Below, one piece after another: positions 1 through 12,639 of a stretch of DNA of 64,000 bases. The stretch comes from Panonychus citri. Lineage: Eukaryota > Arthropoda > Arachnida > Trombidiformes > Tetranychidae. Every line of letters begins with the position of its first letter. Positions within the stretch are counted from its first letter, which is position 1. The translations under genes were made by a program, and so were the position numbers. The stretch spans positions 1,860,001 to 1,924,000 of the forward strand of contig NW_026515544.1 of NCBI RefSeq assembly GCF_014898815.1. Reading direction: 5' to 3'. The notes under the pieces are model-generated. The model searched no databases, was not told the DNA's origin, and was given only the letters and a program-made list of their open reading frames with translations.

Positions 1-3000
1 TCACTTACTATGGCTAAACATTGGAGGTCAAGGCAACAATTTGAACAACAGAAAAGCTCATCTAATGGTCAACCAATTAGCCAATTTAATCTGGTTCCTG
101 TTGAGATTGCAACTTTACCCTCAGAGATGCCCAATGTTAAAGTGCTTTCTGACCATGTAAACTTTTTACGAAGTGACCATGTAATGTTCTGGTATCACAA
201 CAGTAGTTTACACAAGCCAACACTCAGGGCAATATTTATCACCGATACAGGTAATCATCACTCATCTTTATATTATCCTTATTATTATTGAACAATTTGA
301 TTGTGATTTGATTTTCACAATTTACATAACAATCAAAGGAACCAAAAAGTTGTAATAACTTTTTTCTTACTTCATCTCAACACCAATTACTTTTTGATGA
401 TGATGATTAGAAATGAGAAATCTTTTCCATTCAATATTATCAGATATTTACTGAATAAGATGAGGAAGATAATGATGATGATGATGATGATGATGATAAC
501 AAGGTAAAACATGGTAAGGAGGGAAGAGGGAGGGTGGAAGATGATTTAGTAAACCCTAATTTGTTTTCTTCTCAGAAGCAACAACAACAAATTACCTGAT
601 GAAACTTTTTCATTTTCTATCAAGTTTTTTTTTTCTTATTCATCATCTTAACTCATTCCTATTATGATTACGATCGTTATTATTATATATTAATACAATC
701 ACTTGATCACGAAGAAAAAAAAATGAACACTTTTCTGTTGAATAGTAATAATGATAATGTTGATAGAGAGAATTCAAGTTCATGGTCGTTCGATTTTCTT
801 TGATTCTATTTTCTCTCTCTCACACACTCTCTCACTTGCTCCCTTGTTTCTCTCTCAACTGACCATCAAATTGGAAGATGGAGATTATGTTGAAGATGAA
901 GAGACTTTGATAAAGACTGAGTGAGAGAGATGAAGATAAGGATGAAGATGAGGATGAAGATGGAAAAGTTAATATATGAATGATCAGATCTCTGAGATTA
1001 TATTAATAATTCACATGAATAAGATTAACCTTTGATTCGTTGATTTTTTTTGTTCATAAATATCATGAAGATAATGATATTATCATGATAATCTGAGACT
1101 GAATTTTAACTTGTTAACTTGTTATCAAATCAACTTGTTTAGGATAAATTTTCTCAGACAATTCTGTTTATATTATTATATTGTAATCATTAACTTTGAT
1201 TTGATTCTTGCATGGACTCGGAATTATTTATCATCATGATTAAGTAATTGTTACATTGAAAATGATTATGGTCATGATGATGATGATTAACTTGTCTTGT
1301 TTATCTTTGTCACTTGCCTATTGATTATATTAAGTTAATAGTAAATCAAGAAATTAAATTCATTGATTGTATCATGAGAATTAGAAACAAAATAAAAGTT
1401 TCGAATTAATTTTTTGCCTCTTCTCATAATTTTTTCACCTTTCCATTAACTGACCATTGGTCAAACAATACTTGATAGCCCAAGGCTATTGTTAAGATAT
1501 TCAATTAATAAATCATATCATGATTATGGTGAGAAAGTGAATTTATTAATGATTATTATTATTATTTTTTTATCTTGGCGATGATCAATTGGGAAAACAT
1601 AATCAGCTTTATTCATGGTGGAAATTTATTCAATATTAATGATATTTTCCACCAGAATCATCTGAATCTGTTGGAACTTTTTATTTTTCTATCTTTTTGA
1701 ATGTTCCTTTGTTAACCCAAACAATTTATTGTTATATTACATTATAAAGGTTGTCTTCAGATGATGAAGAAGATGATGAAGATAATTCAAAGACGTGGCA
1801 TCATCATCATGATCAAATTGATCCTCATCTTTCATAAAAGTTTCATAATTGATTTTTTAAAGTGAATTAAAGTGAAAGAAGCTCAAGAGATGATAATGAA
1901 AATGGTAAAAAGTGAATGAGAGAGCAAAAGAAAAGGCATTTAGATGATGATGGAGATGATGATTAAAAGGAGGAGGAGGAGGGGGTAAGATGAGAAGGAT
2001 GGAAAATACAATGAGAGAGAGAGTGATTAATGGAGATACTTGTTTTCGGTCCTTTTTTGTACATTTTTATCATTTGATTGTAATTAATTGGTCTCCCTCT
2101 TGATTATCATCATTCTCATCATCTTTCTGATGCTTCATGAAACAATCAGAGTTTCTTATCATCAATTTTGTAATAATATCTCAATGTATTCAAAGGACTT
2201 CAACATTTTCCAGTCAAAATGCTTTGGGACAAAAGGTTGGGCTAAGGTTTGATGATGTACATGATAATGATAATGATGATGAAAGATGATGATGATGATG
2301 ATACGACATTGATAAACCTTTGATAACTTATCGCCATCATCAACACAAAGCAAAAGGATGAGCAACACTTTTTTTTATCCTCATCACTTTTTCCCTCTGA
2401 TATTTTTGATAATATTACTTTGAGATGAGAAACAATATCAAGGGGAGGTTATTGTGAATACTTTTTGACAGTTAATCAAATTTAATTTGATTTTTATTAC
2501 AATATAATCATTTTTTTAAATGCATTTTTAATTACATTATCATCATCATCATTATTGATGAGATTAGGAGGTTAAGGTGAATGAAAATAAATTTCAAATA
2601 GTGTAAAGGTTATCAAACTTGTTGCAAACTTGATTGTTTCCAATTGTTTGCAATGTAGTTAATTTGATTGACAGAAATTAAGATAATTTTTACTTTTCTT
2701 GAAACAATTTAACTTAATTTTCATGGTAAACAAAGAGATGGTGTAGGTGGTGTTGCTGTTGTTGTTGGTGTGTAGGTGGATAGAAAGAGGAAGCAGCTAT
2801 TACATTGTATGTGTAACAATTAAAGAGTTGAACATTATGGTGATGAAAATGAAGAAGATGATGAAGATGATTAAGTTAAAGAGGTTGATGAATATCAACT
2901 TTGAATATTAAACAGATCATTCTGATGATACTTATGGAGGATGAAGATGCTAATGAAATATAATTAGACAGGGAGAGAATATTTAATTACAATCGAGTTG

Positions 3001-3211
3001 TTTACACCATTACTGTCATTGATTGAGACTCATTTTCACTTCTATTTATCTTCTTATACCTTTATCTTCATCTTCATCTTCACTTTCACCTCCTATTCAA
3101 CCTCCTCCTTTCATTATCTCATCTTTATCTTTTCAATTTCCAAGTGAAAAATTTTCTATTTCCAATTTCTCTCATCTAATGTTTAGACAGAAAAAAACAT
3201 TCCTTTTTATC

Positions 3212-3244
<33 letters not shown>

Positions 3245-5679
3245 CTCATCCTCATCTTCCCAAAACCATCAACAACAAAAAAACCAAATAGTTAACTTGA
3301 AACTAATCGGAAGCCTTAGATAAAACCGGAAAAGTTGTTTATTTTTTTCACCTTACACCCGAATCTAATATTAGCTTATGTAATCTATTAGTTTGCTTCA
3401 CTTGATTTGCAAAAGTCATTCTTGCAAAGATATGAACCCAAGAAGGATGAGGATGATAATGATATCATCATCTTTACAGGGGGAGAGAAACTTCTCACTC
3501 TCTTCTTAGCTATTTGAAGAGATAACTTTTTCTAGAAGATCAGTTTCTCTGTAATATTTGAATCACCCCTGAGTCCAGACAGAGTAAGAAGATGAAGATG
3601 AAAGTTTATCTCTTTGGTTGAAGTTTGAAAGTTTCCAGGACAACGAATCGTAGACAGAAAAGGAGAGAGAGAGAAACTCTGATAAACATGATAGTTTCAC
3701 GAAACTTATAATTTATTATTAAGGAATGAGACATGATAAGGATACAGAAAAAGAAAGTTCTAATCCATAACCAAGGTTAATTCAATTGTTTTCTTTGCAA
3801 GAGATAATCTAGTTTCAATCTAATCTTTACCCATTCACCTTTTTTCCAATGGTAAAAAATAACAAACGAAAACAAATACATACTATTAGTGAATAGTAAT
3901 ATAACCATTGAATCCCAATGAGATTTTGTTGATTGTTTTTCTAGTTTTAATCACCATGTTAATCCCTATTTACCTGTGGGTCTTTATTTAAACCTTTGAA
4001 TAGTGTAGATTAACAATAAATAAACATTAGCTTTTATTTTGCTAATCTTTAAGATGATTAATTATCATTCTCTTTTTATTCAAACTGTTATTAGGACCAT
4101 TTCGAGGATACATGAGAAAATGTTACCATGAAACTTGTGATGACCTGAGCCTAGTTACCGATACAAACCTGAGGTTCTTGAAACTTATCGTTGAAGTTTT
4201 AACAAGTTCAATATTGGATATTGGTGATGGATCTTGTAAAGGTGAGTTTCCCATTGAGTGAATAGGCCAACAAAATGGTTGACACAACAAAATGTACACA
4301 AGTTATGCACAAGCACATCACAAGAATTCAGCATCTGATGATGATGATGATGATGATAAAGATGAAGATGATGATAATGCTAAATGGTAATATATGGGAG
4401 AGTATAAATTATGCAAACTTTTTGCAAGAAAAAATCATTTTCTTGCCTGCAAGGTTATAATTTGAACTTTTTTTTCACTGAAAAAAAAAACAGTTTCAAG
4501 TTTTCCCTGTCAATTAATAAGCCAAATCTCAACTCAATCATCATGTAAAAAATGAATAAAATGAACGCACATGAAAGCATAAGAAGCAATCAATAGTAGA
4601 TGGGATCGTCATCACAATAATAATGACGATACTTTATTTTGTATCATCATGAACATGATGATATTTGCATCAAACGTCTTCTTATTCTTGGTGAAAAAAA
4701 AGTTCAGAAAAAAGCTCAAGATTAAAGATGCAAATGGAAACAATAATAACTGATGATGATGACGATGACTTTGAAAAAAGCCTCAGTTTTAAGGTTGAGT
4801 CACGTTCTTGTAGATATTTTTTGCTCCTTTGGCTGTTTCTGGTTCCTGTTTGATTCCCAATTCTGGTAAAATACTTACACAGATTCGAGAGAAAGAGAGA
4901 CTGTGAGTGAGTGAGTGAGAGAGAGAGGAGATGTTTATTTTATATGAGACCATGTGAATATCAGAGTGAAAGAAAATGGTTATATTATTATAACAGCCAA
5001 GAAACAGAAACTTTGTTATATTGTAATGATGATGATTCTTTGTCAATTTCCATGAGCTTAAGAACCAGAAATTACCATGAAGAGAAAAATTTTCTGCATC
5101 ATGGAGAAAAAGGGTTAATGTTTCAATGGTTTTTTCTTCATTTTCTTCATCTATTCTTAGTAATTTCTCTTGAATTTTCAAATTCTTTGCAACAAAAAGG
5201 TAACCTGGTTACTGTCTAACTTGTTGTCTACTTTTGCTTTATCATCATCATCATCTACTACACATAGTGAACCTCATCATCATCATAATACCTTATGCAT
5301 TGTTATGCAAATGATGAAATATATTACCTTTTTTTTTCATTCATCTTCTTACCTTTTGTTTTGATACTTTTTCAACCCAAAGGTTAAGTTTCTGCATCTT
5401 AGTCAATTAATCGGGTTAGATTTTGGTTGTGTGAGTGCAAATCAATATGATGATTAATATAAATTGCATTTTACTCATTAGCATCTTTATCTTCATACTT
5501 ATTCATTCATCTCACTTTTTTATCCTCTCTCTCTCTCTCTCTCTCTTACAGTTTCATCCAAGGGATCAGCTAAATTTGATGTAAGACAATCAAGCTCACC
5601 TCGAGCATATCCAATGTCATTAGTTTTTTACCTTAATTGTTTCATTATAATAACTTTCATCGTCAACAAAAGCAATTGA
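1..5679 (+). CDS. M28-family zinc metallopeptidase, C-terminal part (5' end outside window)
   Basis: Three exons join in frame: 1..250 (open at its left edge), 4095..4241 and 5552..5679 (TGA stop). Donors are ACAG|GTAATC and AAAG|GTGAGT; acceptors are TTATTAG and TCTCTTACAG. Both junctions are phase 1. Exon 1 carries an LSDH..FLRSDHVMFW stretch and AIFITDTG. Exon 2 continues with FRG..RKCYHETCDD. These match the end of the M28 aminopeptidase fold, where SDH and the YH..DD block supply metal ligands. Exon 3 ends in a roughly 16-residue hydrophobic run (LVFYLNCFIIITFIV) followed by a few polar residues, so the product is probably held in a membrane by a C-terminal helix or a GPI signal. A second donor-like GTAAGA lies inside exon 3 at 5581, so an alternative 3' end is possible. 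Substrate and subfamily cannot be assigned. The fold assignment is from motif memory; the splice structure is read directly. Confidence 0.6.
251..4094 (+). other. Intron of the M28 peptidase gene
   Basis: An A+T-rich 3.8-kb intron with scattered GAT/ATC and CT microsatellites, for example a GAT run near 473-496 and a CT run near 3211-3237. The short ORFs inside are built from these repeats. I see no further exon. Confidence 0.5.
4242..5551 (+). other. Intron of the M28 peptidase gene
   Basis: A 1.3-kb A+T-rich intron ending in a long CT run (about 5524-5546) that serves as the polypyrimidine tract for the ACAG acceptor at 5550-5551. ORFs on both strands here are low-complexity. No coding signal recognised. 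Confidence 0.5.
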
Positions 5680-6558
5680 GGTTATTAAGCAACAACACCA
5701 GACAAATTATCAACCTTGATCCCACCACCATCACCCAAAAGCCACCCACCTCCACCTCCACCATCACCCAGGAGCCAACATCTTATGTGTTGAATTTTTC
5801 TTGCAAAACTTGACAGAAACAAACTTTTTGTCGCAACAATTAACTAACCAAAAAGTAAAATAAAAAAATGTTTTACCATCATGATTAACATTAAACAATT
5901 CAACTCAATCTAATTACAATTAACTATCAACTATATAAACTACTATGTAATAATATTACAATAAAAAAACAACGTAAATCTAATCTCATTGAATAATAAT
6001 CATTATGAACAAATTTTGTATTACAACAACAATAACATGACAATAAAAATTGACAATTAAAAGTTAAAAATCACAACACAATTAACTATACAATTATCAT
6101 TTCAACAAATCCATATCTATGTAAGTCAATTGCAACTAATTAAGTGAAATTACCTGCAACTAAACTATTAAATGCTAATGATCAAGTTACTTTTCCACTC
6201 CATCATAATCAACAACCACCATTAGCTAATTAACTCACTTGATTGTTTCAAGTTTATCCTCATCACAAAAATTAACCAGCACCAATTTTCGTGTCAACCT
6301 TTTTTTTCAGCATAAAAAAAAAGTTCCACTTCGGCATCATCATGATTACTCATATTGTTGTTGCTCATTTCATTCATTGATTCATTCAACATACACACAC
6401 ACCAAGTCATTCACTTTTAAGCTATGAGAATGAACAAAAAACACCAAGAATGAACAAAAATGTTCATGATGAAACCATGAGATTCAGCCAAGTGCATCAC
6501 ACCATAGATCGGTATTCAACTTGTAATTTTGTATCTTCCAAGCACTTTCATCTTCATC

Positions 6559-6597
<39 letters not shown>

Positions 6598-9439
6598 CTT
6601 TTTCTCTGACAACTTTTACTCTCTCATTACTCTCCCTTTTTTTACACTAATTTCAGTAGCTACTGGTAGTTCATGGTATTATCATCCTCGTCATCATGTT
6701 CTTCTTTCTTTTTCCTTTGAAAATCAGGTTCTTCAAGATGAGAAAAAAGAGAATAAGAGAGGAAAAAATTCTCCACTGGGTAACCCTTTCTTTACCTTGA
6801 CTACTGTTTTTACCTTAACTTCATCATCTTTTTTATCATCATCATCTTCTTGTTTTCCAGAGAGAGAGAGAGAGAGAGAAAGGTTAACATAATCCTACGT
6901 AATGATAGCATATGATTCAGTTCAGAAAATTCAATCTAATTTCATGGAGTTTTTTATTTCTCTTTCCATATCTTTCAGATTATTTCTCTTTATATTAATA
7001 TAAGAAAACAAAATTATCATCATTACAGAAATAATGATAATCTTCATCATCTTCAGTTTCTCACAAGGAAACAAAAAGAAAATAAACAATAATTTGATGA
7101 GGATGAAGATGAAGATGAAGATGGAGAAAGATTCTCTCTCTTCTTAATCATCTTTCGAATTGGCATTTTCGTGTTACCTGCATATTCATAATGTATATAC
7201 AAGTTGATGAACAAGTTAGTTTACTAACATGATGATGATGATTAACCATCACATTCAGGTACAGATAATATGAGATTTCATCCTCATCCTTATCATCATC
7301 ATGAGGCTTTCGGTTAATCAGAAAATTACAAACTTTTTTGATTGAACTTAATTTGAGTTATGCATGAGATTCAGATGATGAGATTCAAATTTTGAGAGAG
7401 AGCAAGAGAGAGAGAGAGAGAGATGATAACAATAATTAAGATTATCATGGATTCTACATCTCTCTCTCTCTCTCTCTCCCTTTCTATCATCATCTTCATC
7501 TACCAACATAATTCCCTTTAATTGTCTCGTTTCCGGCATTACTCTCATTTCCGCTTCTCTCTTCCATTATTTTCCATTGTAAAGTAATCATCATCATCAG
7601 TTGAATTAAAGTTAATTGTAATGATGAAGATAAATTTAACCTTGAAACAATGTATTACTTTGAATAGACTTTGATGATGATGATAAAAGGATGATAATCA
7701 TTGTAACGTAGTTTTAATCCATTGATGATGATTATGTATCATGATGATTAATCTCTGTAAATTAAATCGTTTCATAAGTAGCTGAGATAATCTTGAATCT
7801 CTTTCCTCTCTCTCTCTCTCTCCCTTAACCCACCTCGGATTAAAATATAATCATGATTAAGTTTCGGATTAAAAGAAAGTCATTAATTGGTAAACCATGA
7901 GAAATGATTAAAATCTTAATCATGTTTTGTTGATTTTAATCATTAGATTTTTATTGTTTCCTCATTCAACTTAAATGCTGATATTTTCAACCTTCTGAAT
8001 ATTTAATTGTTTCGCATTTTCATTTAATTCAATTAATTGAGTTAATTGTAATTCGTGTTCATGTTCATGTTTCAACTAAAAAGGTGTTTTCATCTAATTG
8101 TTAATCAAAGTGTAATCAATAGTTTCTATTAGTTATTAGGTAACATTTAAGGTAAGGAAAAGTTTTCTTTTCTATTTCATGATGAACAAAAAAGTTCTGA
8201 TTAATTTATCGAAAAAGGAAATAATAGTTTCATCGCCTCAAGATAATCACATGATTATCATGATAAACATTTTCGAATAGAAAGAAAAAAAATCTTCTAA
8301 TGAAAGTTCCAACATGATGAGAATTGGTGAAAATGTTTGGTGATGAAGATGATGGTCAGTGAGTAAAGAAAAGGTCATCTTATTGATTATCTGTTGTTGA
8401 TGATTTACAGTAAATGTAACATCATTTATCATCATTCTGTTTTCATCACATGGAGAAAAGAGAGAGAGAGAGAGACCTTCATCTCTCTTTCTTCTTGTCA
8501 TGTAGACAGTTACATAACTGTATTTACATTTCTCTCTCTCTCATTGATGATAAAAGCACCAAGAATCATCCACCCGGTCAACATCAAAATCATCTTTCTG
8601 TCATCCATTTTTTTTTCTTCATCATTATCGTTCATTTCCTCTTTCTGTTTCTCTCTTTCATCATCATTTCCTCACTAGACGATTTTCAAATTTCTCTTTC
8701 TATCCAGGCTCTCTCATCTTATTTCTTTCATCATCCGCATCAATTTATCCCATAAATCTTAAAGATCAGGGATGCCTTTTATTTTTGCATCTTCTCTCTC
8801 TCTCTCTTTCTCATCCGAGACATTTTCATCTTTAAAATAACTTTTCTATCCTTTTCAATCAACAGTAAAACTATTATAAACATAATATTCATATTTTTAT
8901 AAGATTATCAATATTGATTCAATATTGTAATTAGCAATCAATCTGATTGTCACCTTACCAGAAATTGAATCAATTCAATTACCAATAATAATCGATATCA
9001 ATGGTTGGAGGAGGGAAATACGATATATTGAGAGCATGAAGGAGAGTGGAAAGTGGGTGATAGAGGGGAAGAGGGAGTGGGAGTGGGTAAAGAAAAGTTA
9101 ATAACCCATTATTATGATTATTATTATAAGTGTTTATTAAATTACATTGGATTTTTTGTTTTCTTCTCTTGCAAGAACATACAAGAAAAAAAAGGCGATT
9201 TTGTATATTTTTTTTTCTTCTTCACGGGAATTTAAGGCATGCTGAAAATTGAAAATTCATTCGACATAATATAATCTGTGTAGAGAGAGAAAGAAGAGAG
9301 AGAGAGAAAAGGGAAGGGAGAGAGAGAGAGAGAGAGAGGAAAGGAGAGATTTTTTGTCGTCTCTTGTGTTGTTTTGTGTTCTAAGCTTGAAAAAATGATA
9401 ATATAATAATATTAATAATAATAATGCTTTGTTTTGATG
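5680..9439. other. Intergenic region between M28 gene and KLF gene
   Basis: This stretch should hold the 3' UTRs of the two convergent flanking genes. An AATAAA on the minus strand at about 9128-9133 (TTTATT on plus) is a possible polyadenylation signal for the KLF gene. Otherwise it consists of GA/CT and GAT/ATC microsatellites and A+T-rich sequence, with no supportable coding region. Confidence 0.45.
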
Positions 9440-10493
9440 TCATTGGTGTCTTTTCTGATGGAGAGCAAGATGATCAGACCGGGAGAAACATCGTTCACAA
9501 TGGCTACACTTGAAGGGTTTGCTTCCAGTGTGTTTCCTGTAATGACGGGTCAGTTCGTCGGATCGTGCAAATCGCCATTCACAGCCTTCCCAGTTACATT
9601 TGTATGGCTTTTCTCCTATTTATATATATCGATAAGGTGCAATATGTATACACACATATTTATATATACGAAAATATTATGAATATATGATGAAGAGGGA
9701 GAAAGAAAGAGAGATGTGTATATAAAGAGAGAGAGAGAGAAAAATATACATGAGTGAGTGAGAAAGGGACGATCAATAAAACGAAAAAAAGTGAATGCAT
9801 ATTAGGTTTAAATGAATGGAGAATATGAATCAAGACGATAAAAGGTAAAAATAATGAGAATGTAGGTGTATCATGTATTACCAAAGATGGAGCAAAAGTG
9901 AATGAGAGAGAGAGAGAGAGAAAGTGATACAAACCGGAAAATGATAGAGTATGGAAAAAAATAAAGGTAGGATACATAAACATGGAAAAGGAAACATTAA
10001 CATCATCATCTTTTTTGCTAATAACTAATAACTTATGAGTCTGTCTGGCTTGCTAATGATGGAATTTGTTGAACTTGTAATTCCTATTACTTAATTTCTT
10101 CTTGTTTTTTTCTTCTTCTTCTTCTACTACAACAACAAGGTAAAACTTTTCTTCTTTATTTTCTTTTTTTTTACTCTAACATCATTTAAACTTATTCTTT
10201 TTTCCTCTTTCCCTCTAAACTTTCATTTCTTCGTTTTCTTCTTCTGTCAACTGGAGAAAAAGAGAGAGAGAGAGAAATGAAGAAAGTGAGAATAAGAGAG
10301 AGAGAAAAAAAGTATGAGTAATGATGTGGATGACGATGTTGATGGCTAATGGTAAGGATGATGATTGAGAGACAGGCAGGAATAAGTTGAAAAAAAGAAC
10401 AAGAAAAAAGATAAGTCCATGTTTCTCCATTCAAGGTCACCGATACAAATCAACACATGGAAAAAAGAGAAAGATAGTGATAGAGAAAAGAAT

Positions 10494-10530
<37 letters not shown>

Positions 10531-12367
10531 TAAAGCCCACGTACCTGTGTGAGTTCTTTGATGAGCTTTAAGATGTGAAGACTTGGTGTAAACTTTCTTG
10601 CATCCATTGAATAGACACTTATGAATTCGACGTTTATTATTATCCGGGTTGATTTCGAAACGGGCTTTCGACGATGATTTTGAACCAATCGTCGTTGTAA
10701 CCGTTGTGTGGGTGTTTATGTTATTATTGGTTATGTTATTAAGACTGTTAGCAGTGTTGGTGGTGTTTATAAGGATATTTTCATTGGCAGCGGTTGGTAG
10801 GCCCGTTTCCCGGGCTTCACTACAAGTTAACTTTGAATTAATTGAACATATCGGTGAAAAAGGAGAAGTAGTTGAGGAAGATGTTGGTGATGGTGAGGGT
10901 GAAAGAGAAGATGATACTGATGAGGGTGGAGAGGATGAAGATGTTGACGATGAGGATGAAGATGAATTCACAAACGAAACGGTTGAGATTGTTAATGAGG
11001 CTGGAGATGATGGTGAAGATGATGAAAGTGAAGATAATGTTGATCTGGAGGTTATGGTTGACGATGAGGAAACTACAGATGAAAATGATGAAGGTGATGC
11101 TGGTGACGAGGAAGATGATAGAGAAGATGCTGTTGTTGAAGATGATGACAGTGAAGACGATGAAGATGATGATGACGATGATGATGATGAGGTTAAAGGT
11201 GACAAGGGTGGTAACACTGGTGTGACTTGAGTAGTTGAAGGGTGTTGTTGTTGTTGTTGTTGTTTATGGTTGATGTTGGTAACATTTTATTATTCAATGA
11301 GATATCACCGGTATTGTTGATATTTGTATTAAGGTTATCAATTGTTGTTGAATTAGTAATATTAAAATTATTATTATTATTAACAGTTGAATCAGGTGAA
11401 TCGGCTGATGGCGATAAGGATGGCGAGGGTGATTGAGATGGTGATGATGTAGATACAGATGACAGTAGAGAAAGAGATGGTGAATCTTTCAGATACCTTT
11501 CCATCTCCAATATGGTCTGATTTCCAAAAATTGAATGACAGTTGAAAAGTTAAACACCAAGGGAAAACCATAGGGTCAGCGGAGAGAGAAAGAGAGAAAA
11601 AAGGAGAAAAAGAAAGAGACATTAGTACAATGAAAGAAACACAAAAAGGTTCCCAAAAAATTAGACAACAAGAGAATAAGAAAAACAATGAGAGAGAATA
11701 AAGATAGACAGATAGACAGACAAATAAACTGGAAGAGAAAGAGAGGGAAGGAAATGGAAGAAAAACAAAGATTGACCAACAAGAGAAGAAGAAAGAAAAA
11801 TAGAGAGGGAAAGAAATGTTAGTCTAAAAGGAAGAAAAAATAGATTATGAGATATGATGAAAATCATCATCATCACCAAGTAGAAAGTAGAAAAGGCAAA
11901 AAGACTTAAAGAGAAGAAAAAAAATGAAAGATCAAAAAAAAGAAAGAGAAAAAGAGAAAATAGAAAGCCGATGTAATAGAGAGAGAGAGAGAGAGAAAGA
12001 GAAAACGGAAAGAAAGAAAAAAAATGACATAAAGAAAGAAAGAAATTTTCAGACACAGAGAAAAAGAAAGAGAGAGAGAGAGAAAATTATGAGAAAGGGC
12101 AAATGTAGAGAAGAAGAAAAAAGAAAGAGACAGACAGAGGCAGACACAGATAGAGAAAGAGAAAAAGAAAGTGGAGCGAAAGAGCGAAAAAAAATATAAC
12201 CAGAGAAAAGAAAAATTAACTTGAAAAAGAAAAGGTGAAAAACCGTCAAGTTTAAATTGTGTTACCTGTTGCCAATTGTCTTCGAGCGACGAATAAAGTG
12301 ACAAATATCCAGTATCAAGGACAGTTTGAAGTTCGGTGAAAATATTAACTGAAGGAAGTATATCCAT
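9440..12367 (-). CDS. luna: Krueppel-like factor of the KLF6/KLF7 (luna) group, three C2H2 zinc fingers
   Basis: Exons on the minus strand: 12266..12367 (ATG, 34 codons), 10545..11516, and 9440..9615 (TGA stop). Exon 1 encodes MDILPSVNIFTELQTVLDTG and ends NWQQ; exon 2 opens TILEMERYL. This is the N-terminal signature shared by vertebrate KLF6/7 and fly luna. A Ser/Thr/Asn-rich linker follows. Finger 1 (HKCLFNGCKKVYTKSSHLKA) closes exon 2, and a phase-1 junction inside HT|GEK leads to fingers 2 and 3 (CEWRFARSDELTRH and CFSRSDHLALH). The product is a nuclear transcription factor expected to bind GC/CACCC boxes. Exon 2 is not open in one frame throughout: the first half reads in one frame to a TAA at 11193-11195, and the finger half reads in the frame one base back. 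Either an 83-nt intron (11226..11308, GTGATA...CTCAAG) or one missing base explains this (see findings). With the intron removed the protein would be about 388 residues. Confidence 0.88.
9616..10544 (-). other. KLF intron 2
   Basis: Runs from the donor GTACGT at 10544 to the acceptor AATAG at 9616 (minus strand). Contains GA/CT runs at about 9908-9921 and 10498-10527. The Leu/Ser/Phe-rich minus-strand ORFs here are translations of these repeats. Confidence 0.6.
11517..12265 (-). repeat. KLF intron 1, a long polypurine/polypyrimidine tract
   Basis: Between about 11577 and 12240 the plus strand is almost all A and G, with very few pyrimidines. On the transcribed (minus) strand this is a pyrimidine tract of over 600 nt directly upstream of the exon 2 acceptor (AAATCAG at 11517). 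Large Phe/Ser/Leu ORFs on the minus strand and Lys/Glu/Arg ORFs on the plus strand are artefacts of this composition. Confidence 0.7.
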
Positions 12368-12544
12368 GGTTAAAGATTATTCTGTTCTATTGGAAAAAAG
12401 AAAACGAAAAAAACACTAACATGAAGAAAAAGAGAGAGAAAGAGAAAGAGAGATGAAAAAATATATAAATACTTCAGATATCAAGTCTTTCTCAGCCAAC
12501 TGTACATTAAACTCACAAACAGAAACTAGAATTCAAATACCAAC

Positions 12545-12635
12545 CGACTAACCAATCAGGAGAAGCTCCCGAAAAAGGGCGACATCTGCCGGTCGAACGG
12601 TGGAACCCAAGCGATTACGCGCCATCTATGAAATG
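12545..12635 (-). promoter_or_regulatory. Probable KLF promoter/5' region with CTCF-like words
   Basis: A GC-rich island in otherwise A+T-rich DNA, about 200 bp upstream of the KLF ATG. It holds a CCAAT word at about 12551, GGGCGACATCTGCC at 12577-12590 and GCGCCATCTATGA at 12619-12631. The latter two resemble the GCGCCATCT core of insect CTCF sites. Promoter function is inferred from position and composition only. Confidence 0.35.
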
Positions 12636-12639
12636 CAAG

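Noticed and set aside
9434..9682. Plus-strand ORF of 82 codons
   Set aside because: Antisense shadow of zinc fingers 2 and 3 of the KLF gene.
10649..11230. Plus-strand Asp/Glu/Val-rich ORF of 193 codons
   Set aside because: It is the antisense of the Ser-rich exon of the KLF6/7 gene, which has clear zinc-finger homology on the minus strand.
11392..12249. Several Phe/Ser/Leu ORFs (minus) and a Lys/Glu/Arg ORF (plus)
   Set aside because: Translations of the polypurine tract in the KLF intron; only the first 34 codons of the longest (12266-12367) are real, as KLF exon 1.
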